Assembly (NCBI GenBank): GCA_944367415.1
Contig: CALVWN010000084.1
Location: forward strand, 1-40,950
Origin: an uncultured Clostridia bacterium
Lineage (GTDB): Bacteria; Bacillota; Clostridia; Christensenellales; Borkfalkiaceae
DNA length: 40,950 nucleotides
Direction: 5' to 3'
In this document: positions 6,978 to 13,819 of the stretch, in pieces
Numbering within the stretch: position 1 is the first letter of the stretch
Layout of the letters: every line of letters starts with the position of its first letter
Made by a program: the position numbers and the translations under genes
The notes under the pieces: generated by a model
Told to the model about the DNA's origin: nothing
Databases searched by the model: none
Seen by the model: only the letters and a program-made list of their open reading frames with translations

Positions 6978-8561
6978 TCAATAACAGTCGGGCAGGTCGT
7001 TGAGAAAGAGCACGCAGTCGCCCGCCGCAAGCTCCCCCGCGAGCAGCTGCTGCGCCGCCGCGAGCGTGGGCACGACGGTGAGTTTTTTCTCGTCGCCGCC
7101 CGCCGCAAGATAGCCCGCACGCACGTCTAAAACGAGCGTCTCCCCGACGAGGATGACGCGGTCAAGTCCGACGAACGATGCGCCGAGCGCGCCGTTGACT
7201 TCCTCCTCGAGCTGACCGAGCTCGACGATGCCCGGGGTGACGACAAATTTCCTGCCCGGCGCGAGCCGCAGCACTTCGACAGCGTTCTTCGCGCCCTCGG
7301 GATTGCAGTTGTAGGCGTCGTCGAAGATGATGACGCCGTTCGCATCCCTGCGCTCGAGGCGGTGCGCAACGGGCGTAAGACGGGAGATGCCCGCGGCGAT
7401 CTCCTCGTTCGTCATGCCGAGAAGGGAGCAGAGCGCCGCGGCGAGCGCCACATCCTCGGCGGCGTGTCTGCCCAGCAGCGGCACGCAGACGGGGAACGCT
7501 CCCCCGGGCAGCCGTAAGGTAAAGCGCGTCGCGTCCGGAGAGAGCGCAATGTCCTCCGCATCGAAGTCGCGCCCCATGACGAGCGCATCCGCACCCCCCA
7601 TGTCCGCGGCAGTGCGGCCAAGCACGCATTTCCCGACGCGCTGCGCGAGCACGCCCTTTTCGGCGCGGATCGCCTCGGGCGTGCCGAACGTTTCGAGATG
7701 CTGGCAGGTGACGCCCGTCACCACGCCCACCGACGGGCATACCATGTCGCAGAGCGCGGCGATGTCGCCCGTCCTGCGCGCACCCATCTCGGCGAGGAAG
7801 ATGTCGCAGTCAAGCCCGCCCTCGTTGACCGCCCTCGCAATGCCGGCGGGCGTATTGTAAGAGGCGGGCGTCGCGATCACGCTGTACTTTCCGGAGAGGA
7901 GCGCGGCGGCGATCTGTTTGACGGACGTCTTGCCGAAGCTCCCCGTGATGCCGACCTTGACGCAGGGCGAGGCGGCGAGCGCCGCCTTTGCGCGCCGGAC
8001 GAACTGCGCCGTGTGCGGCGTCTCGTACGCCTTCATGCAGAAATTGACGCCGGCAAGGACGGGCGGGCAGAGCAGCGGCACCAGGCAGAAGGGAACGTAG
8101 CGAAGAAGATACAGCCAGCCGGCATCAACGGCGAGCGAGATCGCCGTCAGTGCAAATCCCAGCCCGACGCACAGGGCGAGCATGACGACAATATAGGCGA
8201 CGAGCAGGCGGAGATAGCGCGCCGTCACGCGGACGGGCACTTTGAGCGCGTGCCTGCGTTCGGCGAGCGCATAGAAGAGCGTGATGCCGAGGAAGGGCGC
8301 GGCGGAGACGAGGTTGGAGACGGCATAGCCCGCGAAGGAGAACACCACGCCGAAGAGCGCCGTTAAAAGGGCGACGGCGAGGGCGAGGATGGACGCCTTC
8401 TTGCGCTCGATATTGCGGGAACGGTAGTACCATTTCAGGAACGTGCCGCCCGCATAGCCGAGCTGCTGCAGGATGGCGAGAAGGCGCAGCGAGCACAGGA
8501 CGAACATCGCGCCCGCAAGTGCGCCGCCCGCGATCACGGCAAGGATCATGGGTAGTGTCAT
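6978..8561 (-). CDS. murF: MurF-like Mur ligase with an N-terminal membrane domain
   Basis: A 527-aa Mur ligase that most likely adds D-Ala-D-Ala to UDP-MurNAc-tripeptide. The ligase part starts near residue 200, with ATP loop GITGSFGKTS (204-213), SYNTPAGIARAVN, the catalytic-centre AEMGARRTGDI and DDAYNCNP (414-421). The first 175 residues replace the usual MurF substrate-binding domain with about five hydrophobic segments (near 4-30, 56-78, 82-99, 117-142 and 147-172). The enzyme is therefore probably membrane-anchored. The start ATG overlaps the hydrolase stop (ATGA), and ddl follows, supporting the cell-wall role. Amide ligases such as MurT, or a cyanophycin-like ligase, are less likely given ddl. 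Confidence 0.85.
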   Translation of the reverse strand: MTLPMILAVIAGGALAGAMFVLCSLRLLAILQQLGYAGGTFLKWYYRSRNIERKKASILALAVALLTALFGVVFSFAGYAVSNLVSAAPFLGITLFYALAERRHALKVPVRVTARYLRLLVAYIVVMLALCVGLGFALTAISLAVDAGWLYLLRYVPFCLVPLLCPPVLAGVNFCMKAYETPHTAQFVRRAKAALAASPCVKVGITGSFGKTSVKQIAAALLSGKYSVIATPASYNTPAGIARAVNEGGLDCDIFLAEMGARRTGDIAALCDMVCPSVGVVTGVTCQHLETFGTPEAIRAEKGVLAQRVGKCVLGRTAADMGGADALVMGRDFDAEDIALSPDATRFTLRLPGGAFPVCVPLLGRHAAEDVALAAALCSLLGMTNEEIAAGISRLTPVAHRLERRDANGVIIFDDAYNCNPEGAKNAVEVLRLAPGRKFVVTPGIVELGQLEEEVNGALGASFVGLDRVILVGETLVLDVRAGYLAAGGDEKKLTVVPTLAAAQQLLAGELAAGDCVLFLNDLPDCY

Positions 8562-9256
8562 TGGAAAAACTCCTCTGCCGCCGCGTTGAACGCGAGCGGA
8601 TCTTCAAGATGCGCGAAATGCCCGCAGCCCTCCATCCAAAGCACGCGGCTTTGCCGGATGCAGGCGTGGTAGATCTCGACGGACGCGGGCGGAACGGCGG
8701 TGTCGCGCGTGCCGCCGACGAGCAGCACGGGACGGGAAATGCGCTTCGCGTCCTCCCGCAGATCCTCATTGACGATCTTTTTATAGCTCTCCCGCATGAG
8801 GGGAGAGAGCGTACGGTACTCCTCGCTCCCGAAATGCCGGTCGGCAAACCGGGGCGCCATCCTGCGCGCAAGGCGGTAGGCGCCCACCTTGCAGCGATAG
8901 GAGAGCGTGCGGCGCGGCACGATGCCCGCGCACCCCGTCAGCACCGCGCGGTCGAACACGTCTCCCCGCGAGAGGCACTTGACGGCGACCCGTCCGCCGA
9001 AGGAGTGGGCGATGACGCAGGGCGTCCCGATCCCGAGCGAAGCGAGCGCTCCGAGCGTCCAGTCGGCATAGTCGTCCACCGACCACGCCGCGGGGAGCGC
9101 CTCCGCGCCCCCGAACCCCGGAAAGTCGAGGGCGGTCACGCAAAAATGATGCGAAAAATAGGCGATCTGCGGCGCAAAGCTCTCCTTGCTCGCCAGATAC
9201 CCGTGCAGCAGGACGAGGTCTCTCCCCTCTCCCCTGCGCGCATACGACAGTCTCAA
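8558..9256 (-). CDS. Alpha/beta-hydrolase
   Basis: A 232-aa alpha/beta-hydrolase of unknown substrate. The oxyanion region LVLLHGYLAS, the nucleophile elbow AHSFGGR with the catalytic Ser, the acid in GTRDTAVPP and the His in GCGHFAHLEDP form a full catalytic set. An ATG lies at 9319, but it would add 21 atypical residues and overlap rimI by 67 bp. I chose the TTG at 9256: it overlaps the rimI stop as TTGA, has AAGGAG 5 nt upstream, and gives the family start MRLSYARRGEGRDLVLLHG. It is translationally coupled between rimI and murF. No cell-wall function can be claimed from the sequence. Confidence 0.88.
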   Translation of the reverse strand: MRLSYARRGEGRDLVLLHGYLASKESFAPQIAYFSHHFCVTALDFPGFGGAEALPAAWSVDDYADWTLGALASLGIGTPCVIAHSFGGRVAVKCLSRGDVFDRAVLTGCAGIVPRRTLSYRCKVGAYRLARRMAPRFADRHFGSEEYRTLSPLMRESYKKIVNEDLREDAKRISRPVLLVGGTRDTAVPPASVEIYHACIRQSRVLWMEGCGHFAHLEDPLAFNAAAEEFFQ

Positions 9257-9687
9257 GGCAACTCCTTCATCATGACAATGGCGTCCTCGCCGTCCGCATA
9301 GTAGCGCGTGCGGGCGCACAAACCGCGGTAACCGCGCATGAGGTAGAGCAGCAGCGCGGGCGAATTGGAGACGCGCACCTCCAAAAAGATGCGCCTTGCG
9401 CCGCCCGCACGGGCGTGCGCCTCGAGATCTTCGAGGATCTTGCTTCCCCTGCCGCAGCGGCGGTACATCTCCGGCACGCCGATGAGCTGCACTTCCGCAC
9501 CGTCACCCGCGACGCTCACGCCGCCGTATGCCGTGACGACCCCCTCTTCTTCAAGAAGAGAACCGAAGAACTTCCCCGAGAGGAAGGACTCTGCGAGCAT
9601 CCGATGGCTCCACGGATCGGAGAAGCACTCGCGCTCGAGCGCGGCGATGGACGAGAGGTCGGCATACTGCCACGGGCGCCCGTTCAC
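9253..9687 (-). CDS. rimI: Ribosomal-protein-alanine N-acetyltransferase RimI
   Basis: A 144-aa GNAT acetyltransferase. Known RimI acetylates the N-terminal alanine of ribosomal protein S18. Seen here are the N-terminal RPWQYADLSSIAALERECF, the acetyl-CoA loop region VPEMYRRCGRGSKILEDLE (RxxGxG/S pattern) and FLEVRVSNSPALLLYLMRGY, which is the usual RimI ending. It starts with GTG, which overlaps the tsaB stop (GTGA). The neighbouring tsaB and tsaE are the standard genomic partners of rimI in Bacillota. Length is normal. Confidence 0.92.
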   Translation of the reverse strand: MNGRPWQYADLSSIAALERECFSDPWSHRMLAESFLSGKFFGSLLEEEGVVTAYGGVSVAGDGAEVQLIGVPEMYRRCGRGSKILEDLEAHARAGGARRIFLEVRVSNSPALLLYLMRGYRGLCARTRYYADGEDAIVMMKELP

Positions 9688-10289
9688 CGCTTTTCCTCCG
9701 CGGAGGACTTGCGCAGATAGAGCGCTTCCAAAGCATGCGCGCCGTCCGCCTCCCCCGCCTTGGCGCGCGCTGCATTGACAAGCCCCTGCGCCGCATCCAC
9801 CGCGCGGACGCCCTCAAAGAGCGCCGTATGCGCGACGGGCGAAAACCCCTGCGCGACGGCCGCGTCGACCTCCCCACGCGTACAGAAGGCGGGCGGAAGG
9901 AGGATGTCGCTCCCGTCATAGCCGCAGGCATAGCAGTTCCCGTGCCCCGCATCCACGAGGCAGAGCCGTTTTCCGCTCCTGTCAGCATATGCGAGCGTGT
10001 CGAAAGAGGTGAGCGCGAGCGCTTTTTTCCCGCACGCAAGGCACAATCCCTTGACGGTCGCGATCCCGATGCGGATGCCCGTAAAGGAACCGGGGCCGAC
10101 GACGCAGGCGAAGAAATCGCACTCCCCCGGCGTCAGTCCCGCCGCGCGCAGCGCCCCGTCGATCTCGTCCATCAGAAGCACGGAGTGCTGCATCGCGCAG
10201 TCCTCGCGGCAGGAGACGATCTCCCGTTCGCCGTTGACGGCGGCGACGGCCAATGCCTTCCCGCTCGTATCGATGGCAAGAAATTTCAT
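9684..10289 (-). CDS. tsaB: tRNA threonylcarbamoyladenosine biosynthesis protein TsaB
   Basis: A 201-aa ASKHA-fold protein that supports TsaD and TsaE in making the t6A37 modification of ANN-decoding tRNAs. Motifs include FLAIDTSGKALAVAAV at the N terminus, QHSVLLMDEID and the family hallmark VVGPGSFTGIRIGIATVKGL. The frame extends 30 codons upstream, but MKFLAIDTS is the canonical start, and its ATG overlaps the tsaE stop (ATGA). Length is slightly below the usual 220-230. TsaD, the third component, is not in this window. Confidence 0.95.
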   Translation of the reverse strand: MKFLAIDTSGKALAVAAVNGEREIVSCREDCAMQHSVLLMDEIDGALRAAGLTPGECDFFACVVGPGSFTGIRIGIATVKGLCLACGKKALALTSFDTLAYADRSGKRLCLVDAGHGNCYACGYDGSDILLPPAFCTRGEVDAAVAQGFSPVAHTALFEGVRAVDAAQGLVNAARAKAGEADGAHALEALYLRKSSAEEKR

Positions 10290-10684
10290 GTGACGATCTC
10301 CCGTTCCCCCTCGCCCAGCTTGCGGATGGCGATCCGCTTGCAATGTTCGGGCAGCAGAGGCGTGATATGTTCGCTCCATTCGACGAGACAGATCTTGCCC
10401 GCGTCAAAGTAGTCGGAAAAGCCGAGTTCCTCCGCCTGCCGCACGCTTTCGATGCGGTAACAGTCGAAGTGGAACATGGGCGCATAGCTGTTCACATAGG
10501 CGTAAGTGGGACTGAGGACGTCCTCTTTGACGCCCAGACCGCGCGCAATGCCCTGCGCGAGCACCGTCTTGCCCGCACCCATTTCCCCGTCGAGCAGCAC
10601 GACGTCGCCCGCCGAGAGCGTCTTTGCATAAGCCTCCGCCCAGGCGCGCGTCTCCTCGGGCGAATGAGAAATAAAAGTCGCCAT
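10286..10684 (-). CDS. tsaE: tRNA threonylcarbamoyladenosine ATPase TsaE
   Basis: A 132-aa P-loop ATPase of the t6A pathway. Walker A is GEMGAGKT, followed by the family motifs SPTYAYVNSY, HFDCYRIES and LVEWSE. Length is normal. It is the first gene of a six-gene overlapping operon (tsaE-tsaB-rimI-hydrolase-murF-ddl). Its promoter -10 ends 8 nt before the ATG and no ribosome site fits in that space, so the transcript may start almost at the initiation codon. Confidence 0.96.
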   Translation of the reverse strand: MATFISHSPEETRAWAEAYAKTLSAGDVVLLDGEMGAGKTVLAQGIARGLGVKEDVLSPTYAYVNSYAPMFHFDCYRIESVRQAEELGFSDYFDAGKICLVEWSEHITPLLPEHCKRIAIRKLGEGEREIVT

Positions 10685-10692
10685 ACGCAGAT

Positions 10693-10721
10693 ATTATACC
10701 GCATATGGCGACAATTTGCAA
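10693..10721 (-). promoter_or_regulatory. tsaE operon promoter, apparently leaderless
   Basis: Minus strand: TTGCAA (10716-10721), 17 bp, TATAAT (10693-10698). Eight nt separate it from the ATG at 10684, so the predicted start lies within about two bases of the codon. Confidence 0.8.
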
Positions 10722-10733
10722 GGCTTTTCCCGT

Positions 10734-11486
10734 TTACTGCGTGAGCAAATAGTGCAGCACGGCAAAGAATACGAGCAGCAGCGTCACGATGACAAATCCG
10801 ATGACGATGCGCGCCGTTGCGAGGCGCGCGCTGCGCTCCGTCTGCTGCGTCTTGGGCGCGAGCTTGGCATTGAGGCGGTTGATGGCGCGCGAGATGTGCT
10901 TATAGACGGGCAGCGTGATGAGCGCGGCGACGAGACAGCGCAGGAGGTTGAAAGGCAGCACCGCCGCCCAGAGGTAGAAGGTGTAGAAGTTCTCCTGCGT
11001 GCAGGAGGGAAAGAGCGGCGTCATCATGCCGAGGATGGGTTCCCAGCTGCCGCCGAACATGAGATAGACGTAGGCGGGAACGAGCGCGAAGCGGTTGAGC
11101 ACGACGGCGAGCGCCGTCGAGAGAAGAGAGCCGACGCACAGTCCGAGGAGCGCCCCCTTGAAGGTGCGCATCCGCCGATAGATCAGCCCGACGGGGATGA
11201 CGAGCGCGATCCCGACGAGAATGTCGGCGACGTCCCCTACGAAATAGGTCGACGTCGACACGCAGACGAGCTTGATGAGCACCATCATGACGACGATGAC
11301 GCACCCCGAGAGCGGGCCTAAAGCGAACGTGCCGATAAGCACGGGCACATCGGAGAAGCGGAACTCGAGGAAGCTCGGGAAGGCGAACGGGAGCGCAAAG
11401 TTGAAGATGTACAAGATCGCCGCGAGCGCGGAGAAGAGCGCGATCATGGCGATGCGCGTCGAGGAAAAATACTTTTTGGCTGCCAT
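10734..11486 (-). CDS. ribU: Riboflavin ECF transporter substrate-binding subunit RibU
   Basis: A 250-aa integral membrane S-component that captures riboflavin and works with a shared ECF energizing module encoded elsewhere. The first helix (RIAMIALFSALAAILYIF) and the motif FLEFRFSDVPVLIGTFALGP match RibU. About six hydrophobic segments are visible. The C terminus is extended by a charged linker and one extra membrane segment (about 225-248), making it longer than the usual 190-220. The ATG at 11486 starts MAAKKYF, with AGGGG upstream; an ATG 16 codons earlier is less typical. The upstream FMN riboswitch with terminator supports the substrate and implies repression by FMN. Confidence 0.93.
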   Translation of the reverse strand: MAAKKYFSSTRIAMIALFSALAAILYIFNFALPFAFPSFLEFRFSDVPVLIGTFALGPLSGCVIVVMMVLIKLVCVSTSTYFVGDVADILVGIALVIPVGLIYRRMRTFKGALLGLCVGSLLSTALAVVLNRFALVPAYVYLMFGGSWEPILGMMTPLFPSCTQENFYTFYLWAAVLPFNLLRCLVAALITLPVYKHISRAINRLNAKLAPKTQQTERSARLATARIVIGFVIVTLLLVFFAVLHYLLTQ

Positions 11487-11532
11487 AAGAGATACCCCTG
11501 AAAGATTTTTTTCGGATATTCTTTGCCGCCGC

Positions 11533-11560
11533 AAAAAAAACGCGCCCCAAACGGGGCGCG
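11533..11560 (-). terminator. Terminator of the FMN riboswitch
   Basis: Minus strand: CGCGCCCC, loop GTTT, GGGGCGCG, then TTTTTTTT (11533-11540 on the plus strand as A-run). It lies between the aptamer and ribU, forming a transcriptional OFF switch. Confidence 0.9.
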
Positions 11561-11571
11561 ACCATGCCGCA

Positions 11572-11685
11572 TCTCTTTTCTCATCCGGACTATGACCGTC
11601 GGTACGGGAATTTCACCCGTTCGGGGGCTTGCGCCCTTCGCAGACTTTACTGCCGGTGGAGACTTCCACTCCGCCCCAAAGAATA
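11572..11685 (-). ncRNA. FMN riboswitch (RFN element)
   Basis: Minus-strand sequence contains the RFN hallmarks in order: GGGGCGGAGTGGAAGTCTCC, ACCGGCAGTAAAGTCTGCGA, GAACGGGTGAAATTCCCGTA, CCGACGGTCATAGTCCGGATG. The element binds FMN and here should switch a terminator upstream of ribU. Confidence 0.97.
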
Positions 11686-11698
11686 TTCGATTGTTCCC

Positions 11699-11727
11699 AT
11701 TATAATCCCCTTTCCGCCGCCTGTCAA
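11699..11727 (-). promoter_or_regulatory. Promoter of the FMN riboswitch-ribU transcript
   Basis: Minus strand: TTGACA (11722-11727), 17 bp, TATAAT (11699-11704), both perfect consensus. The aptamer begins about 14 nt downstream. Confidence 0.92.
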
Positions 11728-11749
11728 GTATTTTTTCACCGTCCGCGCT

Positions 11750-11950
11750 TCAGGACTTTTTCCCGCGGCGCGGCGATTCACGCCACACCGTAAGCCGAAA
11801 GACTTCTCCTCCCGGAAAAGATATCTTCAGCTCATCCGCCGATTTTCTGACAGTGGCGACCAATTCATCCTTCAGAATGATCCTGATCTGCTCCAAAAGC
11901 ATCTCGCTTGTCAATCGCGAGGTGTTTTCTTTTTCCATGTCGTATTCCAT
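11750..11950 (-). CDS. Small 66-aa protein divergent from XRE regulators
   Basis: I do not recognise a family. The protein is charged and has no signal or membrane segment. A predicted amphipathic helix spans about 12-43 (SEMLLEQIRIILKDELVATV), then a strand-like ISFPGGEVFRLTVW. The start is well supported: an AAGGAG lies 4 nt before the ATG, and a consensus promoter with two palindromic operators lies above it. That layout indicates control by the adjacent XRE proteins. It might be a partner or effector of the regulators. A toxin-antitoxin arrangement is conceivable but not shown. Confidence 0.75.
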   Translation of the reverse strand: MEYDMEKENTSRLTSEMLLEQIRIILKDELVATVRKSADELKISFPGGEVFRLTVWRESPRRGKKS

Positions 11951-11964
11951 GTGACTCCTTTTTT

Positions 11965-12017
11965 AGTTTGAAACTTTATTTTTCTCCTATTATAAGTTTT
12001 AAACTTTATTATGTCAA
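11965..12017. promoter_or_regulatory. Overlapping divergent promoters with two palindromic operators
   Basis: Minus promoter for the 66-aa gene: TTGACA (12012-12017), 17 bp, TATAAT (11989-11994). Plus promoter for the XRE genes: TTGAAA (11968-11973), 17 bp, TATAAG (11991-11996). Two related palindromes overlap them: AGTTTGAAACT (11965-11975) on the plus -35, and AAGTTTTAAACTT (11994-12006) on the plus -10 and the minus spacer. The centres are 30 bp apart, close to three helical turns. Confidence 0.8.
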
Positions 12018-12023
12018 TAGAAT

Positions 12024-12242
12024 ATGCAGGAATTATACGATCTCTCAAAAAATATAAAGACGCTGCGCCTGAAATACCATTACACGCAGCAGTTCGTTGC
12101 CGAAAGCATCGGCGTCACCTGCTCATCCTATCAGGCATACGAATGGGGGCTGACCGTTCCCACGCTGCGACACTTCATCCGGCTTGCAAAGCTGTACGAC
12201 GTCACGCTGGAAGATCTGGTCAAGGGAGACGAAAATGGATGA
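12024..12242 (+). CDS. Small XRE-family HTH regulator, copy 1
   Basis: A 72-aa protein made almost entirely of one XRE/Cro-type helix-turn-helix: NIKTLRLKYHYTQQFVAES, the turn GVTCSSYQAYEWG, and VPTLRHFIRLAKLYDVTLED. It likely binds the palindromes between it and the divergent 66-aa gene. No Shine-Dalgarno precedes the ATG, and the predicted leader is about 20 nt. It overlaps the second regulator by 8 nt, and the two are clear paralogs. No dimerisation or ligand domain is present. Confidence 0.9.
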   Translation: MQELYDLSKNIKTLRLKYHYTQQFVAESIGVTCSSYQAYEWGLTVPTLRHFIRLAKLYDVTLEDLVKGDENG

Positions 12243-12438
12243 ATTAAAACAGCTTCCCGGCAACCTGCGTACCCTGCGGCTGCGGGCAGGGTACACAAAA
12301 TCGGACGTTGCGAGAGCGCTCGGCATCAAGCCATCCTCCTATCATGCATACGAGACGGGAAAGACCGTCCCGACGCTGGAAAATTTTATCAGGCTTGCCC
12401 GCCTGTATGAAGTCGATCTCGACAAACTCATCGAATAA
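12235..12438 (+). CDS. Small XRE-family HTH regulator, copy 2
   Basis: A 67-aa single-domain XRE HTH protein: NLRTLRLRAGYTKSDVARAL, GIKPSSYHAYETGKTVPTLE, NFIRLARLYEVDLDKLIE. It is about half identical to the preceding regulator, with the same length and layout, so the pair arose by tandem duplication. The ATG at 12235 lies inside the end of copy 1, with AGGGAG upstream, which implies coupled translation. The frame is open 17 codons further upstream, but that part does not resemble the family. A terminator begins at its stop codon. Confidence 0.9.
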   Translation: MDELKQLPGNLRTLRLRAGYTKSDVARALGIKPSSYHAYETGKTVPTLENFIRLARLYEVDLDKLIE

Positions 12439-12479
12439 AAACCGCCTCCGCCGTCTTTCGACGGCGGAGGCGGTTTTTA
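12437..12479. terminator. Bidirectional terminator between XRE genes and glyA
   Basis: A 15-bp stem, ACCGCCTCCGCCGTC (12441-12455) with GACGGCGGAGGCGGT (12460-12474), loop TTTC, has A-rich and T-rich flanks, so it serves both converging transcripts. Confidence 0.93.
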
Positions 12480-12497
12480 TTGCTCAAAGAATATTGC

Positions 12498-13748
12498 TCA
12501 AAGAATGTCGTTTGCGTAGATGGGGAATCTCTCGCAGAGTGCGGCGACCTTTTCGGAGACGTCCGCAATGGCTTCCTCGCGCCCCTGGATGACCTCGGTG
12601 ACGAGGTCGGCGATCTCCATCGCCTCCGCTTCCTTCATCCCGCGCGAGGTGATGGCGGGCGTTCCGATGCGCACGCCGCTCGTGATGAAGGGCGAGGTCG
12701 TCTCGAAGGGAATGGTGTTCTTGTTCGCCGTGATGTGCGCGCGATCGAGAAGCGCCTCCAGCTCCTTGCCCGTCATATTGTCCTTTCTGAGATCGACGAG
12801 CATGAGGTGGTTATCCGTGCCGCCCGAGACGAGGCGCACGCCGTTCTGCGTAAACCGATCCGCCATGACGGCGGCGTTCTTGACGATCTGCTGCTGATAG
12901 AGCTTGAACGCGGGCGAGAGCGCCTCCTTGAAGGCGACCGCCTTTGCGGCGATGACGTGCATGAGCGGCCCACCCTGCGTGCCGGGGAACACCGCCTTGT
13001 CGATGGCTTTGGCGTACTGCTCCTTGCACATGATGACGCCCCCGCGCGGCCCGCGCAGCGTCTTGTGCGTCGTGGTCGTCACGAAGTCGGCGACGGGCAC
13101 GGGATTGGGGTGCAGCCCCGCAGCGACAAGCCCTGCGATGTGCGCGATATCCACCATCATGAGCGCCCCCACCTTGTCGCAGATGGCGCGGATGCGGTCG
13201 AAGTCGAGGATGCGCGGATAGGCGCTCGCGCCCGCCACGATCATCTTCGGCTTACATTCGAGCGCGATTCTTTCCATCTCGTCGTAGTCGATGGTCTCCG
13301 TCTCCTTGGACACGCCGTAGGGAACGATGTTGAAGAAGGTGCCCGAAAAGTTGACGGGCGAGCCGTGCGTCAGGTGCCCGCCGTGGGAGAGATTCATCCC
13401 CATGACGGTATCGCCCGGCTTGAGCATGGCGAAATAGACGGCGAAGTTCGCCTGCGCGCCCGAGTGGGGCTGCACGTTGGCGTGATCGCAGCCGAACAGC
13501 TCCTTCAGACGGTCACGGGCGAGGTTCTCGACAATGTCAACGTACTCACAGCCGCCGTAATAGCGCTTTCCGGGATAGCCCTCCGCGTACTTGTTGGTGA
13601 GATGGCTGCCCATCGCCGCCATGACCGCGGGAGAGACGATATTCTCGCTGGCGATGAGTTCGAGATTGCCGCGCTGACGGGCAAGCTCCTTCTCCATCGC
13701 TTCGCATACTTCCGGGTCGGTGTTTCTGACAGTTGTGAGATCGATCAT
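12498..13748 (-). CDS. glyA: Serine hydroxymethyltransferase
   Basis: A 416-aa PLP enzyme converting serine and tetrahydrofolate to glycine and methylene-THF. Landmarks: [69 protein letters not shown], and the PLP lysine in [15 protein letters not shown]. Length is normal. The chosen ATG (13748) has GGAG 6 nt upstream and follows a good promoter; the frame extends 18 codons upstream into the promoter, which excludes that start. The C-terminal end carries a 14-bp tandem duplication spanning the stop codon. Confidence 0.97.
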   Translation of the reverse strand: MIDLTTVRNTDPEVCEAMEKELARQRGNLELIASENIVSPAVMAAMGSHLTNKYAEGYPGKRYYGGCEYVDIVENLARDRLKELFGCDHANVQPHSGAQANFAVYFAMLKPGDTVMGMNLSHGGHLTHGSPVNFSGTFFNIVPYGVSKETETIDYDEMERIALECKPKMIVAGASAYPRILDFDRIRAICDKVGALMMVDIAHIAGLVAAGLHPNPVPVADFVTTTTHKTLRGPRGGVIMCKEQYAKAIDKAVFPGTQGGPLMHVIAAKAVAFKEALSPAFKLYQQQIVKNAAVMADRFTQNGVRLVSGGTDNHLMLVDLRKDNMTGKELEALLDRAHITANKNTIPFETTSPFITSGVRIGTPAITSRGMKEAEAMEIADLVTEVIQGREEAIADVSEKVAALCERFPIYANDIL

Positions 13749-13773
13749 AGTGCGCTCCGTAAATTTTTCTCCC

Positions 13774-13802
13774 ATTATAACAGATACGCGCGAAAATAGC
13801 AA
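13774..13802 (-). promoter_or_regulatory. glyA promoter
   Basis: Minus strand: TTGCTA (13797-13802), 17 bp, TATAAT (13774-13779). The leader is about 20 nt with GGAG before the ATG. Confidence 0.82.
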
Positions 13803-13819
13803 GAACTTACGAAAAACTT

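Noticed and set aside
11750..12438. Toxin-antitoxin locus
   Set aside because: The HTH genes and a small divergent gene fit loosely, but no known toxin fold is visible in the 66-aa protein.
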